Shown: positions 32,582 through 41,034 of the stretch, piece by piece | How the letters are laid out: every line of letters starts with the position of its first letter | Numbering within the stretch: position 1 is the first letter of the stretch | Notes under the pieces: generated by a model | What the model saw: the letters and a program-made list of their open reading frames with translations, nothing else | Database searches by the model: none | Told to the model about the DNA's origin: nothing | Program-made: the position numbers and the translations under genes | From: CALMEH01 sp031409875 | GTDB taxonomy: Bacteria > Acidobacteriota > Blastocatellia > Pyrinomonadales > Pyrinomonadaceae | DNA: 64,000 nucleotides | Assembly: GCA_031409875.1 (NCBI GenBank) | Contig: JANNYB010000237.1 | Location: 1-64,000, forward strand | Reading direction: 5' to 3'

Positions 32582-33913
32582 TCACATTGGAATATTGGTT
32601 TCAAGAACAACAACCCAAAAATCATAATCGTTTCCCGAACGTGCTCCCGTCATAAAAAACTTTGATCCTTGAGAAGTCAATCCTACTAAACTCCGATTGT
32701 CTGCGACGTAACTTGAATAATAAAAGAAACAAGGATTGAGACTGTTTGCCGTATAAGTGAACAAAACGTAAGTTTGCGGATGGTCCATATTTGCAATGGA
32801 AATGACTTCGCCACTTGATTTAACGACAATATCGGCAATGCCATCATTTGTCGGAGTTAGGCTGTTGGTGATTTTTCCGTCTCCATCAAATGAATTATCA
32901 AGCGTTCCGTTTGTATTTAATCTGACAATTGCGGAGTCGTTAAATGCTCCAAAGAATAATTGTGCCGAACCGCCCAAAACAATCTTGCCATCAGTAGTTA
33001 GCGCAACCGTGTTGGCAACATCGTTGCCGCCAAAATCAATTGAAACCTGCCCAACACTTCCGAAAGAAACATCCGGAAAACCGTTTGAAGTAAGCCGAAG
33101 TATGCCAAAATCAAAATTTCCCGAACCAACGGCGACAATTTTCCCGTCGGTTTGAATCGCCAAATCATTTGCACCGGCATTGCCCAATGAAAAAGCCGCT
33201 TTTCCATCGCCGTTAAAACCGGTGTCTAATGTTCCGTTGGAATTGTATCTGACAATCGCATAGTTGAAATTTCCGGCATTAATTAAAGTTCTGCCGACAA
33301 CAACGATTTTTCCGTCGGTTTGAATGGCGACCTTTGAAGCCTCGTCGTTCAATCCGGCAAAATCCGTTGTAATTTTACCTCCATTTCTAAAACCTCCAAA
33401 AGTATTATCAAGACTTCCATTTGAATTAAGGCGGGCAATCGCAAAATTACAGGAATTATTATCGTTCTGCACACAAGTTGATCCGACCAATACAATTTTT
33501 CCGTTTGATTGTAGGGCGATACCAGAAACCAAATCTACACGATTTGAAAAATCCAGTTTCGCAATTCCAGATGTGCCGAAAGTCGTATCTATCGAACCGT
33601 TTGCGTTATAACGGATAATTGTAAAATCCCAACCTGTTGAACCTGTCGAAAGAGAATTTCCGGCAACAATTACTTTTCCGTCCGGCTGAACGACAATATC
33701 TTTACCGTATTCAATGGGATTAATATTAGTTGTTACTTCTCCGGCACTACCGAATGAATAATCGGGAATTGCAGGCGCATAATTGCACTGTGCAAAAGCT
33801 GACGAAAACAATCCGCCGTTGATTATTATGATGATTAGCAAAAGTTTTGCCATGATTTTCGTTAAGCCAAAATCTAAATTATTTCTGTTTTTTTTGTTAT
33901 TCATTTTGTTCAT
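32582..33913 (-). CDS. Secreted delta-60 repeat beta-propeller protein
   Basis: 443 aa. Signal/membrane start (LLLIIIIINGGLFSSAFA), then about six ~55-residue repeats of the delta-60 type: DIVVQPDGKVIVAGNS, IIRYNANGSIDTTFGTSG, recurring as AIQTDGKIVVVGRT, IVRYNSNGTLDTGFNGDG and so on. These fold as a beta-propeller and are usually exported. No sorting tail is visible; it ends soon after the last repeat. Monocistronic. Confidence 0.85.
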   Translation of the reverse strand: MNKMNNKKNRNNLDFGLTKIMAKLLLIIIIINGGLFSSAFAQCNYAPAIPDYSFGSAGEVTTNINPIEYGKDIVVQPDGKVIVAGNSLSTGSTGWDFTIIRYNANGSIDTTFGTSGIAKLDFSNRVDLVSGIALQSNGKIVLVGSTCVQNDNNSCNFAIARLNSNGSLDNTFGGFRNGGKITTDFAGLNDEASKVAIQTDGKIVVVGRTLINAGNFNYAIVRYNSNGTLDTGFNGDGKAAFSLGNAGANDLAIQTDGKIVAVGSGNFDFGILRLTSNGFPDVSFGSVGQVSIDFGGNDVANTVALTTDGKIVLGGSAQLFFGAFNDSAIVRLNTNGTLDNSFDGDGKITNSLTPTNDGIADIVVKSSGEVISIANMDHPQTYVLFTYTANSLNPCFFYYSSYVADNRSLVGLTSQGSKFFMTGARSGNDYDFWVVVLETNIPM

Positions 33914-34037
33914 TTTCCTTAAATTTTTCGCATCTTTATCTGTTCTTTGTTTTTTGCAAAGATTGGTTTTCTAAAATTGTTTATTGACTTAAAGAGGCAC
34001 GCTGGCGGGAAAACTAACGTGCCTCGCTAAGTTTGGG

Positions 34038-36893
34038 TTACGGAATCGGTCTGCCGTCCCAATCGCCGACGATTGGTTGATCGGTATTGATTGCGCCGAA
34101 AACGAATTGCCGCGCAATCGAAACATTGTCGTTTGAGAGGAAAAACTCGGCTGTCGAAGTGCGCCAAACGCCGATTGTGTCTGTGCCGTTGCCGTCAAAA
34201 TCTCCGGCAGTCGGTAAATCGCCGTTTGTGCCGAAGAATGCGACAAAATCAATCGTCGGATTTGCGGCGTTTGAATTGGTCAAAAAGAATTGACCGACAC
34301 TCGGACGGAAAACGCCGATTGTATCAATGCCGTCGGCGTTCCAATCGCCCGCGATTGGCAAATCTCCGGCAACGCCGAATTGTTGCGTAACATTTACGGC
34401 TTGCGCGTTTGCCGTGTTGGTCAGGAAAAATTGTCCGGTGCTTGGGCGGAAAGTTCCGGCAGTATCAACGCCGTCGCCGTCCCAATCGCCAACGACGGGC
34501 AAATCTCCGGCGAGTCCGAAATTAAAGGTTATCGCGGGAATATTTCCAATCGGGAAATTGACGTTTCGCGTTTTCCACGCGCCGTTGGTAAATGTTCCGG
34601 TCGTGTCAATTCCATCGCCGTCAAAATCTCCCGAAACGCCTCTCGCGCCCGAAAGCGGCGAAGTAAATGGCAAAGTTTGCGTAGTGATATTGGTGGTTGA
34701 TTGCGAAACTTGAAAAGCAATATTCGGACGGAAAACACCGACAGAATCAAGTCGCGTATCGAGAATTTTCGCCGCAAAACCATCGTCGTTATTTGATGTT
34801 GATTTTATCGGCGCGAACGGTAATTGGGCAGTTGTTGCCAAATTTGTCGAAGCCGTATCGCCGGTAACGTAGATAAAATTGCCTTTGACGGCAATGCCCT
34901 CGCCGTTGTCGTTGCCGTTGCCGCCAATGTAGCTTGATGAAATTATTCCGCGTCCGCCGAATTTTAATTTGGTAACGAAAGCATCGCGCACGCCTGCTCG
35001 TGTCGCTTGGAAAGGCAAAGCCAGCGGAAAATTATTTGAAAGCGTGCTTCCCGTAACGTAAATCGAACCTGTGCTGTCGAGTGCGACATTGTTTGCTTGG
35101 TCTTGGTCTGCGCCGCCCAAAAAACTCGAATTAGCGAGGGATGCGCCCGTTGAACTCAAAACCGTAACAAATCCTTCGTTGATTTGATTGGTCGAATCAA
35201 AAGCATTAAGAAGCGGAAAATTGCTCGAACCTGTCAAACCGACAACAACTGCTTGATTGCTTGAATTTACGGCAATTCCGTTGCCTTGGTCGGTGCCGAC
35301 ACCACCGAGATAAGTTGAATAAATCAACGAATCATTGCCGCTCAAAGTCGGGTTAAATTTCGCCACCCAAGCGTCTGTGCCGCCGCCGCTGTTTGGTTGA
35401 AAAGCGGTTTTGGTCGGGAAATTTCCGCCTTTTGTAAGACCTGTCAGATAAGCATTGTTTGATGAATCCAAAGCGATTGAAAATGCTGAGTCTTGTGTAA
35501 GATTGCCACCAATACAAGTTGAATAGGTAATATCGCTTCCAGATTGATTCAACACGGTTAAGAAAGAATCCTCACTTTCTAATGATTGAAAACCGCCGCA
35601 ACCTTGGTATCTATTTTTGGTCGGAAAAGCCGAATTTGAATATGTTGAGCCGGTAACGTAAGCCTTTCCATTGACATCAACCGCCACATCAAAACCTTGG
35701 TCAAAATCAGTTCCGCCCAAAAAGGTTGAATAAACAAGTCCGCCTGTAGAATTAAGTTTGGCGGCAAAAACATCGGCAAAATTTAGAACTCCGTGAACCG
35801 TATCATACGCGCCCGAAGTCGTCGGGAAAAAGTGCGATGCAATGCCCGTAACAAAAGCATTATTGTTTGCGTCCAAAGCAATTCCACGAGCCGTGTCGTT
35901 GCCGTTGCCTTCGAGAATCGTGATATAAACAAAATCCGAACCTTGCGGATTGATTTTGGCGATATATGCGCCGTCCACATCATTTTCATCGCGGGTTTCG
36001 CCGTGAAAATTCAGCGAAGCGGTTTCGCCTGTGATGTAGGCATTGCCTTGTGCGTCCGCCGCAACTTCAAAAGTATCGTCAAAAGCCGTGCCGCCGATAT
36101 AAGTCAAATAATTCAAAGCCGGATCAATCGTGAGCGGTTGCGATTTATCATATTCGCCGAGTGCAAAAGATATTTGCACGTTTTCGTTGATGACATATTT
36201 TGATTCAATTTCGCGCTTTTGTCCGTCAATTATTTGATATGCAAACGGTTTTTGTTGGACGAGTTCGGTGTTTTCGGTTTTGACGATTAAATTTCCGGCT
36301 TCATCAATCGAAAGATTTTCCGCGCCTTCAAAATTCAAGCCGATTTGATTTGCGTCCGCGTTTGGCGCGACCGTGAAATCGTATTCGAGTTGTTTGTTCG
36401 CGTTGCTGTAAAAGACGGCATCAATGCCTTCGTAAAGATTTTTGTAATTAACTTTTCGATAATTCGACAAATTCTCCAAACGCTTTTTGCCAATATAATA
36501 ATTGGTTTTCGTAATCGTTTCGGTGTCGCCCGAAACTGTCGTTTTCGCGTTTGCGCCGACAAATTGCATCTTCAAAATGTCTGATTTGGTCTTTGTAATT
36601 TTGCCTTTTGTTTCTTCGACTGTTTCAATTTTGCGCTTTAATTGAAAAACGGCTTCGGTTTCCATCAAATAAACCGTGTAACCGCTGCCGCGTGAAATAA
36701 ATTTCGCCGCCGCGTCAGTTTGACCTTTGTTTTCTTCAAAGATTAAAGACATTTTGCCGTAATCTTTTTTCGTGTTTGAAACATTTTGCGTTTTAAATAT
36801 GTTCTCCGCCGATGCTTGAATATTTTCTTTACCGAACACGATAAACGAAATAACCAAACTCAATAATGTAACTGCCGATAATAAACTTCTCAT
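34038..36893 (-). CDS. Secreted SBBP-repeat protein with C-terminal VCBS-like repeats
   Basis: 951 aa. Signal peptide (SAVTLLSLVISFIVFG). N-terminal beta domain to about residue 260 (MSLIFEENKGQTDAAAKFIS; VNYKNLYEGIDAVFYSN), then some nine SBBP beta-propeller repeats (YLTYIGGTAFDDTFEVAADA; VYSTFLGGTDFDQGFDVAVD) to about residue 730, then four ~45-residue repeats of the type DGIDTIGVFRPSVGQFFLTN. Probably exported and surface-exposed. Ribosome-binding site TTGGAGAAC. Its upstream region has a seven-unit 11-bp repeat array and the next gene upstream encodes a winged-helix regulator. Confidence 0.88.
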   Translation of the reverse strand: MRSLLSAVTLLSLVISFIVFGKENIQASAENIFKTQNVSNTKKDYGKMSLIFEENKGQTDAAAKFISRGSGYTVYLMETEAVFQLKRKIETVEETKGKITKTKSDILKMQFVGANAKTTVSGDTETITKTNYYIGKKRLENLSNYRKVNYKNLYEGIDAVFYSNANKQLEYDFTVAPNADANQIGLNFEGAENLSIDEAGNLIVKTENTELVQQKPFAYQIIDGQKREIESKYVINENVQISFALGEYDKSQPLTIDPALNYLTYIGGTAFDDTFEVAADAQGNAYITGETASLNFHGETRDENDVDGAYIAKINPQGSDFVYITILEGNGNDTARGIALDANNNAFVTGIASHFFPTTSGAYDTVHGVLNFADVFAAKLNSTGGLVYSTFLGGTDFDQGFDVAVDVNGKAYVTGSTYSNSAFPTKNRYQGCGGFQSLESEDSFLTVLNQSGSDITYSTCIGGNLTQDSAFSIALDSSNNAYLTGLTKGGNFPTKTAFQPNSGGGTDAWVAKFNPTLSGNDSLIYSTYLGGVGTDQGNGIAVNSSNQAVVVGLTGSSNFPLLNAFDSTNQINEGFVTVLSSTGASLANSSFLGGADQDQANNVALDSTGSIYVTGSTLSNNFPLALPFQATRAGVRDAFVTKLKFGGRGIISSSYIGGNGNDNGEGIAVKGNFIYVTGDTASTNLATTAQLPFAPIKSTSNNDDGFAAKILDTRLDSVGVFRPNIAFQVSQSTTNITTQTLPFTSPLSGARGVSGDFDGDGIDTTGTFTNGAWKTRNVNFPIGNIPAITFNFGLAGDLPVVGDWDGDGVDTAGTFRPSTGQFFLTNTANAQAVNVTQQFGVAGDLPIAGDWNADGIDTIGVFRPSVGQFFLTNSNAANPTIDFVAFFGTNGDLPTAGDFDGNGTDTIGVWRTSTAEFFLSNDNVSIARQFVFGAINTDQPIVGDWDGRPIP

Positions 36894-36963
36894 CTTTTTA
36901 AGTTCTCCAATTTGTATGTTTTTTATTTAGGAATTTTTTCCCGTATAACCATTTAAGCCGAGA

Positions 36964-37040
36964 AGCTATGAGAAAATCTTTAGAAAATTCTGAAGGTTTC
37001 GTGAAAGTTTTTTGATAAAATTATGAGAAAGTTATGAAGA
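36964..37040 (-). promoter_or_regulatory. Array of seven 11-bp direct repeats upstream of the SBBP gene
   Basis: On the minus strand the sequence parses without gaps into TCTTCATAACT, TTCTCATAATT, TTATCAAAAAA, CTTTCACGAAA, CCTTCAGAATT, TTCTAAAGATT, TTCTCATAGCT, ending about 70 bp before the ATG at 36893. Consensus near TTYTCATAATT. Shares a 24-nt block with the array at 32095-32160. Confidence 0.65.
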
Positions 37041-37068
37041 GAATTATTCGGACAGAATTATTATTTAA

Positions 37069-37279
37069 GTTTGGAGTTCCAACTATTAAGCACTTGAGTA
37101 AAAGTATTGCGGCATTTTCGCTTAACGTAGAACAGGCTGTTAGCCTGTTCAAACAGACTAACAGTCTGTTTTACGTTTTCCGCAAAATGTCTGGTTATTT
37201 CTACTCACCTGCTTAGTTGGGATTTCGCCAGCGAAGCGTAGCGAAATCAAAACGCCAACTGAAGTTGGAACTCCAAACT
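37069..37279. repeat. Large palindrome with CAGCGAA loop core, copy 2
   Basis: Outer arms AGTTTGGAGTTCCAACT and AGTTGGAACTCCAAACT; inside lie AACAGGCTGTTAGCCTGTT, an ACAGACTAACAGTCTGT hairpin, and an ATTTCGC/GCGAAAT hairpin whose loop is CAGCGAAGCG. Together with the 11-bp array it fills the 36894-37298 gap. Confidence 0.75.
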
Positions 37280-37298
37280 ATTACTGAAATGTATAATT

Positions 37299-39488
37299 TT
37301 ATTTGTTTAATTCGGCGAGCAAAATACTGCTGGCGTTTTGGTCGGTTTGGGCGTAGAGAATTGTTTTGCCGTCGTCCGTTGCGCTTAAGCCGGAACTGAA
37401 TAAAATCGGTGTTTTATCAGTCAGCGCGAGTTCTTTGGTTTGCCTGTTTATAAAATCATAAAACTTAATTTTATACGGCGGATTTGACGAATAGGCGATG
37501 TAGTAAATTCCGTTTTTGGTAACTGTCCACGAACGCCGAAACGCGGCTTCGGAAAGTTCCGCAACGGGCAATTCTTCGCCGCTTTCGAGCGAAACGCGCC
37601 ATAATCCGATGCCGTTTGGTTTTGAGTAATAAATTGATTTGCCGTCCGGCGCGGCGAACGATTCAAACGCGCCTTGTTTGGTGATTTGGACAGCTTCGCC
37701 GTTGCCGTCCGATGCAATTTTCCAAAGTTGGAGTTCGCCCGTCCGGTTGGTGGCGAAATAGATAAATGCGCCGTCTGCGCTCCACGTTGGGAGAATATTG
37801 TTTTTTCCATCGCCGCTAATCAAACGTCGCGGTGTGCCGCCTTCGACAGAAATGACGAAAATTTCGTCATTTTGCGAACCATAGACAATAAATTTACCGT
37901 CGGGCGAAAAACGCGGACTGCCGACATTGGTCGGCGAAGTCGTCAGTTGGCGTTGGTTTTTTCCGCTTGCGTCGGCAATCCAAACTTCGCCGTTGCCGGT
38001 TCGGTCGGAAACAAAAACGACGCGCTTTCCATCGGGCGAAAATTGTTGGCTGTGTTCAAATGTGACGGATTCGATAAATTTGCGCGACGGCGTATTTTGC
38101 TGACCGATTTGCCAAATATTTACGTCTTCCACTTCGTCAATAAAAGCAATATTGCGTCCGTCGGGCGAAACTGCGGTGTTGCGGATATTTTTGCTGTTCG
38201 TGGAAATCAGTTGCGGTTTGTCCGCGCCTTTCGCCGCAATTTGCCACAGATTTGGCTGATTATTTGAGCGCATCGAAACAAAAATAATATTTTGCCCGTC
38301 CGCGCTCCAAGCCAAACTGCGAATTATAGTTTTATCAAAAGTCATCTGCCGCGCCGCGCCGCCGTTCGTCGGAATGATAAATAATTCCTGCATTACATTA
38401 TCAAAAGAGCGCAAAAAAGCCACGTTTGCACCATCTGGCGAAAAACGCGGGGTGTTGTCAACTATTTTTTCCGTCGGCGAAGTTAGTTGCCGTCGTTCGC
38501 CGGTTTGCCAATCGAGCAGAAAAATCCCGACTGAATTTTCTGCCGAATTTTTGTCCACAATGGCGAGAAAATTGCCGTCGGGCGCAAAAGAAATGCTGGC
38601 ACGTCCCGAACTTACCTCGCCGATTTTGCGTTCTGCGCCGCCCATTGCCGAAATCAAAATTACTTCGTCGTGTGTTTTAAAAGAACGCACAAAGGCAATC
38701 GAACGATTATCGGGCGAAAATATCGGATTGCTTTCATCTTCCGCCGTATTGGTCAAACGCACGGGTTCGCCCGCGCCGATAAGTTTTACATAAACATCAA
38801 AATTCTCGCCTTCGCCGCCGTTCCAAACAAAAACGATTTGTTTGCTGTCGGGCGAAAAAGCCGGCATTTCTTCGCGTCCGGGCAAACCTGAAAACGGCGC
38901 GATTTTGGTGAACATAATTATTTTCGGTTCGGAATTGCGGAAAAAATATTGATACGCCGCCAAAGCAATCGCCGCACACAACGCCGTGCCGAGCGCAAAT
39001 AAAAGCCAAGAGCGCGGACGTTTTACTTGTGCCGGAGGCAATGCGAGCGGCATTGAAGGTTGAATTTCTTGCGCGTCATCAACCGAAATTGTTTCCTCGA
39101 TGCGGAAATGCTGTAAAGTTTCTTCTTCAATGACGAGCGCGGTTGGCGAGTTTTCGATTCTCGTAACGACAGGCAAAAAACGATAACCGCGTTTCGGCAA
39201 AGTTTCGATAATTAGTTCGTGGTTGCCGCTCGCGGCTTCGAGTTTTTTCCGCAGACGTGAAATGTTCTGCGTCATCGTGCCTTCTTCGATAAAAGTATCT
39301 TTCCAAACTGCGTCGAGCAAATCATCTTTTTCGATGACGTTTCCGGCATTCTCGACAAAGAAAAAAAGCACTTCAAATTCCTTCAACGTCAGGGCAACGG
39401 GCTTGCCTTCGCGCCACAAAAGACGATTTTGTGCGTCGAGCCGAAACCCGCCGAAATCGAAAAACGCTTTGTTTCGAGCAATTTGCAT
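37299..39488 (-). CDS. Winged-helix regulator with membrane helix and TolB-type beta-propeller
   Basis: 729 aa. Residues 8-105 are an OmpR/CadC-type winged helix (FDFGGFRLDAQNRLLWREGK; LTLKEFEVLFFFVENAGNV; TLPKRGYRFLPVV). One membrane helix near 160-178 (WLLFALGTALCAAIALAAYQY). The remaining ~540 residues are TolB/WD40-like propeller repeats (MPAFSPDSKQIVFVWNG; PRFSPDGANVAFLRSF) facing the periplasm. This architecture is much expanded in Acidobacteriota. Two tandem 11-bp direct repeats abut its own start, suggesting autoregulation; the SBBP gene array lies just downstream. Confidence 0.9.
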   Translation of the reverse strand: MQIARNKAFFDFGGFRLDAQNRLLWREGKPVALTLKEFEVLFFFVENAGNVIEKDDLLDAVWKDTFIEEGTMTQNISRLRKKLEAASGNHELIIETLPKRGYRFLPVVTRIENSPTALVIEEETLQHFRIEETISVDDAQEIQPSMPLALPPAQVKRPRSWLLFALGTALCAAIALAAYQYFFRNSEPKIIMFTKIAPFSGLPGREEMPAFSPDSKQIVFVWNGGEGENFDVYVKLIGAGEPVRLTNTAEDESNPIFSPDNRSIAFVRSFKTHDEVILISAMGGAERKIGEVSSGRASISFAPDGNFLAIVDKNSAENSVGIFLLDWQTGERRQLTSPTEKIVDNTPRFSPDGANVAFLRSFDNVMQELFIIPTNGGAARQMTFDKTIIRSLAWSADGQNIIFVSMRSNNQPNLWQIAAKGADKPQLISTNSKNIRNTAVSPDGRNIAFIDEVEDVNIWQIGQQNTPSRKFIESVTFEHSQQFSPDGKRVVFVSDRTGNGEVWIADASGKNQRQLTTSPTNVGSPRFSPDGKFIVYGSQNDEIFVISVEGGTPRRLISGDGKNNILPTWSADGAFIYFATNRTGELQLWKIASDGNGEAVQITKQGAFESFAAPDGKSIYYSKPNGIGLWRVSLESGEELPVAELSEAAFRRSWTVTKNGIYYIAYSSNPPYKIKFYDFINRQTKELALTDKTPILFSSGLSATDDGKTILYAQTDQNASSILLAELNK

Positions 39489-39510
39489 CGTGTCAGAAAT
39501 TTGTCAGAAA
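39489..39510 (-). promoter_or_regulatory. Two tandem 11-bp repeats at the winged-helix gene start
   Basis: On the minus strand TTTCTGACAAA and TTTCTGACACG lie directly before the ATG at 39488. Same 11-bp phase as the arrays at 32.1 and 37.0 kb but a TGACA rather than CATAA core. Confidence 0.5.
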
Positions 39511-39612
39511 AATCTCCGGCAATAGTCAGGACTTTTTTTACCGACCTTTTGTAAGTTAGTTGCTGTCGCCAAGAAATTAACTGAAAGCGATTCTGATTTT
39601 AACCGAGAAACA

Positions 39613-39912
39613 ATGGAAATCAAACGTAAAACCGAAGTTTTTGTCCGCACTAAACGGCGATTCGTGATTCACCAATCCGAATCGGCGGAACAGATTTTTT
39701 GTCCGAACTGCAATGAACTGATGCTCGCGGCTGAAACGGCTGCCGCGTTATTCGGAATTAACCGCCGCGCTGTCTATCAAATTATTGAACATTCTGCGGC
39801 ACATTTTGCCGAAACAGTTGAAGGCGCGGTGATGGTTTGTCCGTCATCGCTTGCCGATTTTTTAGACCGCGAAACCAAACAATTAACCACCGAGGCAACC
39901 GACGAATTTTAG
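39613..39912 (+). CDS. Small protein with CxxC knuckle and HTH-like segment
   Basis: 99 aa. IFCPNCNELML (CxxC, residues 29-39), then an AAETAAALFGINRRAVYQIIE helix-turn-helix-like segment of the kind used to read domain borders in excisionase/MerR-like proteins, and a C-terminal Cys-containing strand VMVCPSSLADFL. It begins with a basic stretch (KRKTEVFVRTKRR). Divergent from the winged-helix gene. Possibly a small regulator; no named family. Confidence 0.65.
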   Translation: MEIKRKTEVFVRTKRRFVIHQSESAEQIFCPNCNELMLAAETAAALFGINRRAVYQIIEHSAAHFAETVEGAVMVCPSSLADFLDRETKQLTTEATDEF

Positions 39913-39926
39913 ATATTTAGGAACAG

Positions 39927-40057
39927 GTAAAAAATAACTTATAAGAGTTTGCATTTCGTTCAGAGTCCACTCTTCAGCGTGTTTCCGTCAGCGAAGCGCG
40001 ACGGAAAAGCAAACTAAAGTTTGGACTCTGAACGAAGCGTTATAAGTCATTTTTTAC
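39927..40057. repeat. Palindrome with CAGCGAA loop core, copy 3
   Basis: Outer arms GTAAAAAATAACTTATAA and TTATAAGTCATTTTTTAC, middle arms GTTCAGAGTCCA/TGGACTCTGAAC, and a central TTTCCGTC/GACGGAAA hairpin with loop AGCGAAGCGC. Confidence 0.8.
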
Positions 40058-40103
40058 ACATTCCTTAGCAGAAATTGAAAAACACAAACAGGAGATTAGA
40101 GAA

Positions 40104-40895
40104 ATGAAAAACATATTTAGATTGACGATTCAAGCGATTTTAACAGTAAGTTTATTAACGATTTTGGCAGTCGTGTCAGCAAGCGCGGCGACGCGCAAGG
40201 TAACGAAAACTTCGGACACTAATGACGGTGTTTGTAACGCCGATTGTTCATTGCGCGAAGCGATTGCGGTTGCCTCAAACGACGACTTGATTGTTTTTGC
40301 TTCACCGCTTTTTGATGCGCCTCAAATTATCAGTTTGGGATCGCAATTGTTCGTCAACAAAAAAATAACGATTAACGGCAAAGGCGCAAATCTTCTGAGT
40401 ATTCGGTCGGGCGCAGTCGGTTTTCGCGTGTTTGCCATCAGTTCGCCCGGCTATTTGACGTTGACGGGAACGACTATCCGCGACGGCAACGATTCAGATG
40501 AAGGCGGCGCATTTTTCGTCAATCAGTCTGCCAAACTCTATTTGACTGACTGTTTTATAACCGGAAATAAATCGGACATTGCCGGCAGCGCGATTGAAAT
40601 GCGTTTTTCTTCGACGGTCAGCATTGACCGCACGACGATTTCAGCAAACGAAGTAACGACTGCGAGCAGCAGCACCGAAAGCGGCGTGATTCACAATGTT
40701 GGCGGCAGTTTATTTATTCAGTCTTCAACAATTTCGGGCAATTTCAGCGCGTTGGGAACAGGCGGAATTTGGTCAAATCACACGCTTGCAATCGGCAATT
40801 CGACAATTGTAAATAACACGGCAAGCGGCATTGTTACTGCCGGTGGAACAGCGACGATTCAGAGTTCGATTGTTGCTTTTCAGATTTTTTACTAA
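40104..40895 (+). pseudogene. CSLREAI-type secreted beta-helix gene, 3' end cut by the prophage
   Basis: Begins well: AGGAGATTAGAGAAATG, signal peptide (LTIQAILTVSLLTILAVVSA), then NADCSLREAIAVA, the CSLREAI signature, and parallel beta-helix coils (LYLTDCFITGNKSDIAGSAI; LFIQSSTISGNFSALG). At TATIQSSIVA, where family members continue for hundreds of residues, the frame passes into the first of three prophage end repeats and stops four residues later. I read this as interruption by the Mu-like prophage, whose border is about 40871-40875. The missing 3' part should lie beyond the prophage's other end. Confidence 0.75.
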
Positions 40896-40957
40896 ACGTT
40901 TTCACATCTTTTACTAAACAGACGCTTCCGACCGTTTCCACATCTTTTACTAAACAG
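40875..40957. repeat. Three end repeats, candidate transposase sites R1-R3
   Basis: 25-bp repeats at 40875-40899, 40897-40921 and 40933-40957. Copies 2 and 3 differ at one base; copy 1 shares TTTTCA and TTTTACTAAAC. Offsets are 22 and 36 bp. Phage Mu's right end has three MuA sites with the outer two directly adjacent and the third set back, which this layout mirrors. The core also looks like Mu's (TTTCAC... AAA). Confidence 0.7.
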
Positions 40958-41034
40958 GCTTCAATTTAATGTCAAAAAGCCTTTAAAATCAACTCATTAA
41001 CATCTCATTGAAGCCGTCTTGAATCTGCTTTGAA

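Noticed and set aside
37034..37216. 60-codon frame in the palindrome before the winged-helix gene
   Set aside because: Consists wholly of palindrome arms and repeat units; no ribosome-binding site.
40871..40960. CRISPR-like array
   Set aside because: Only three repeats with unequal 22- and 36-bp offsets and no spacers; the transposase-site reading explains them better.
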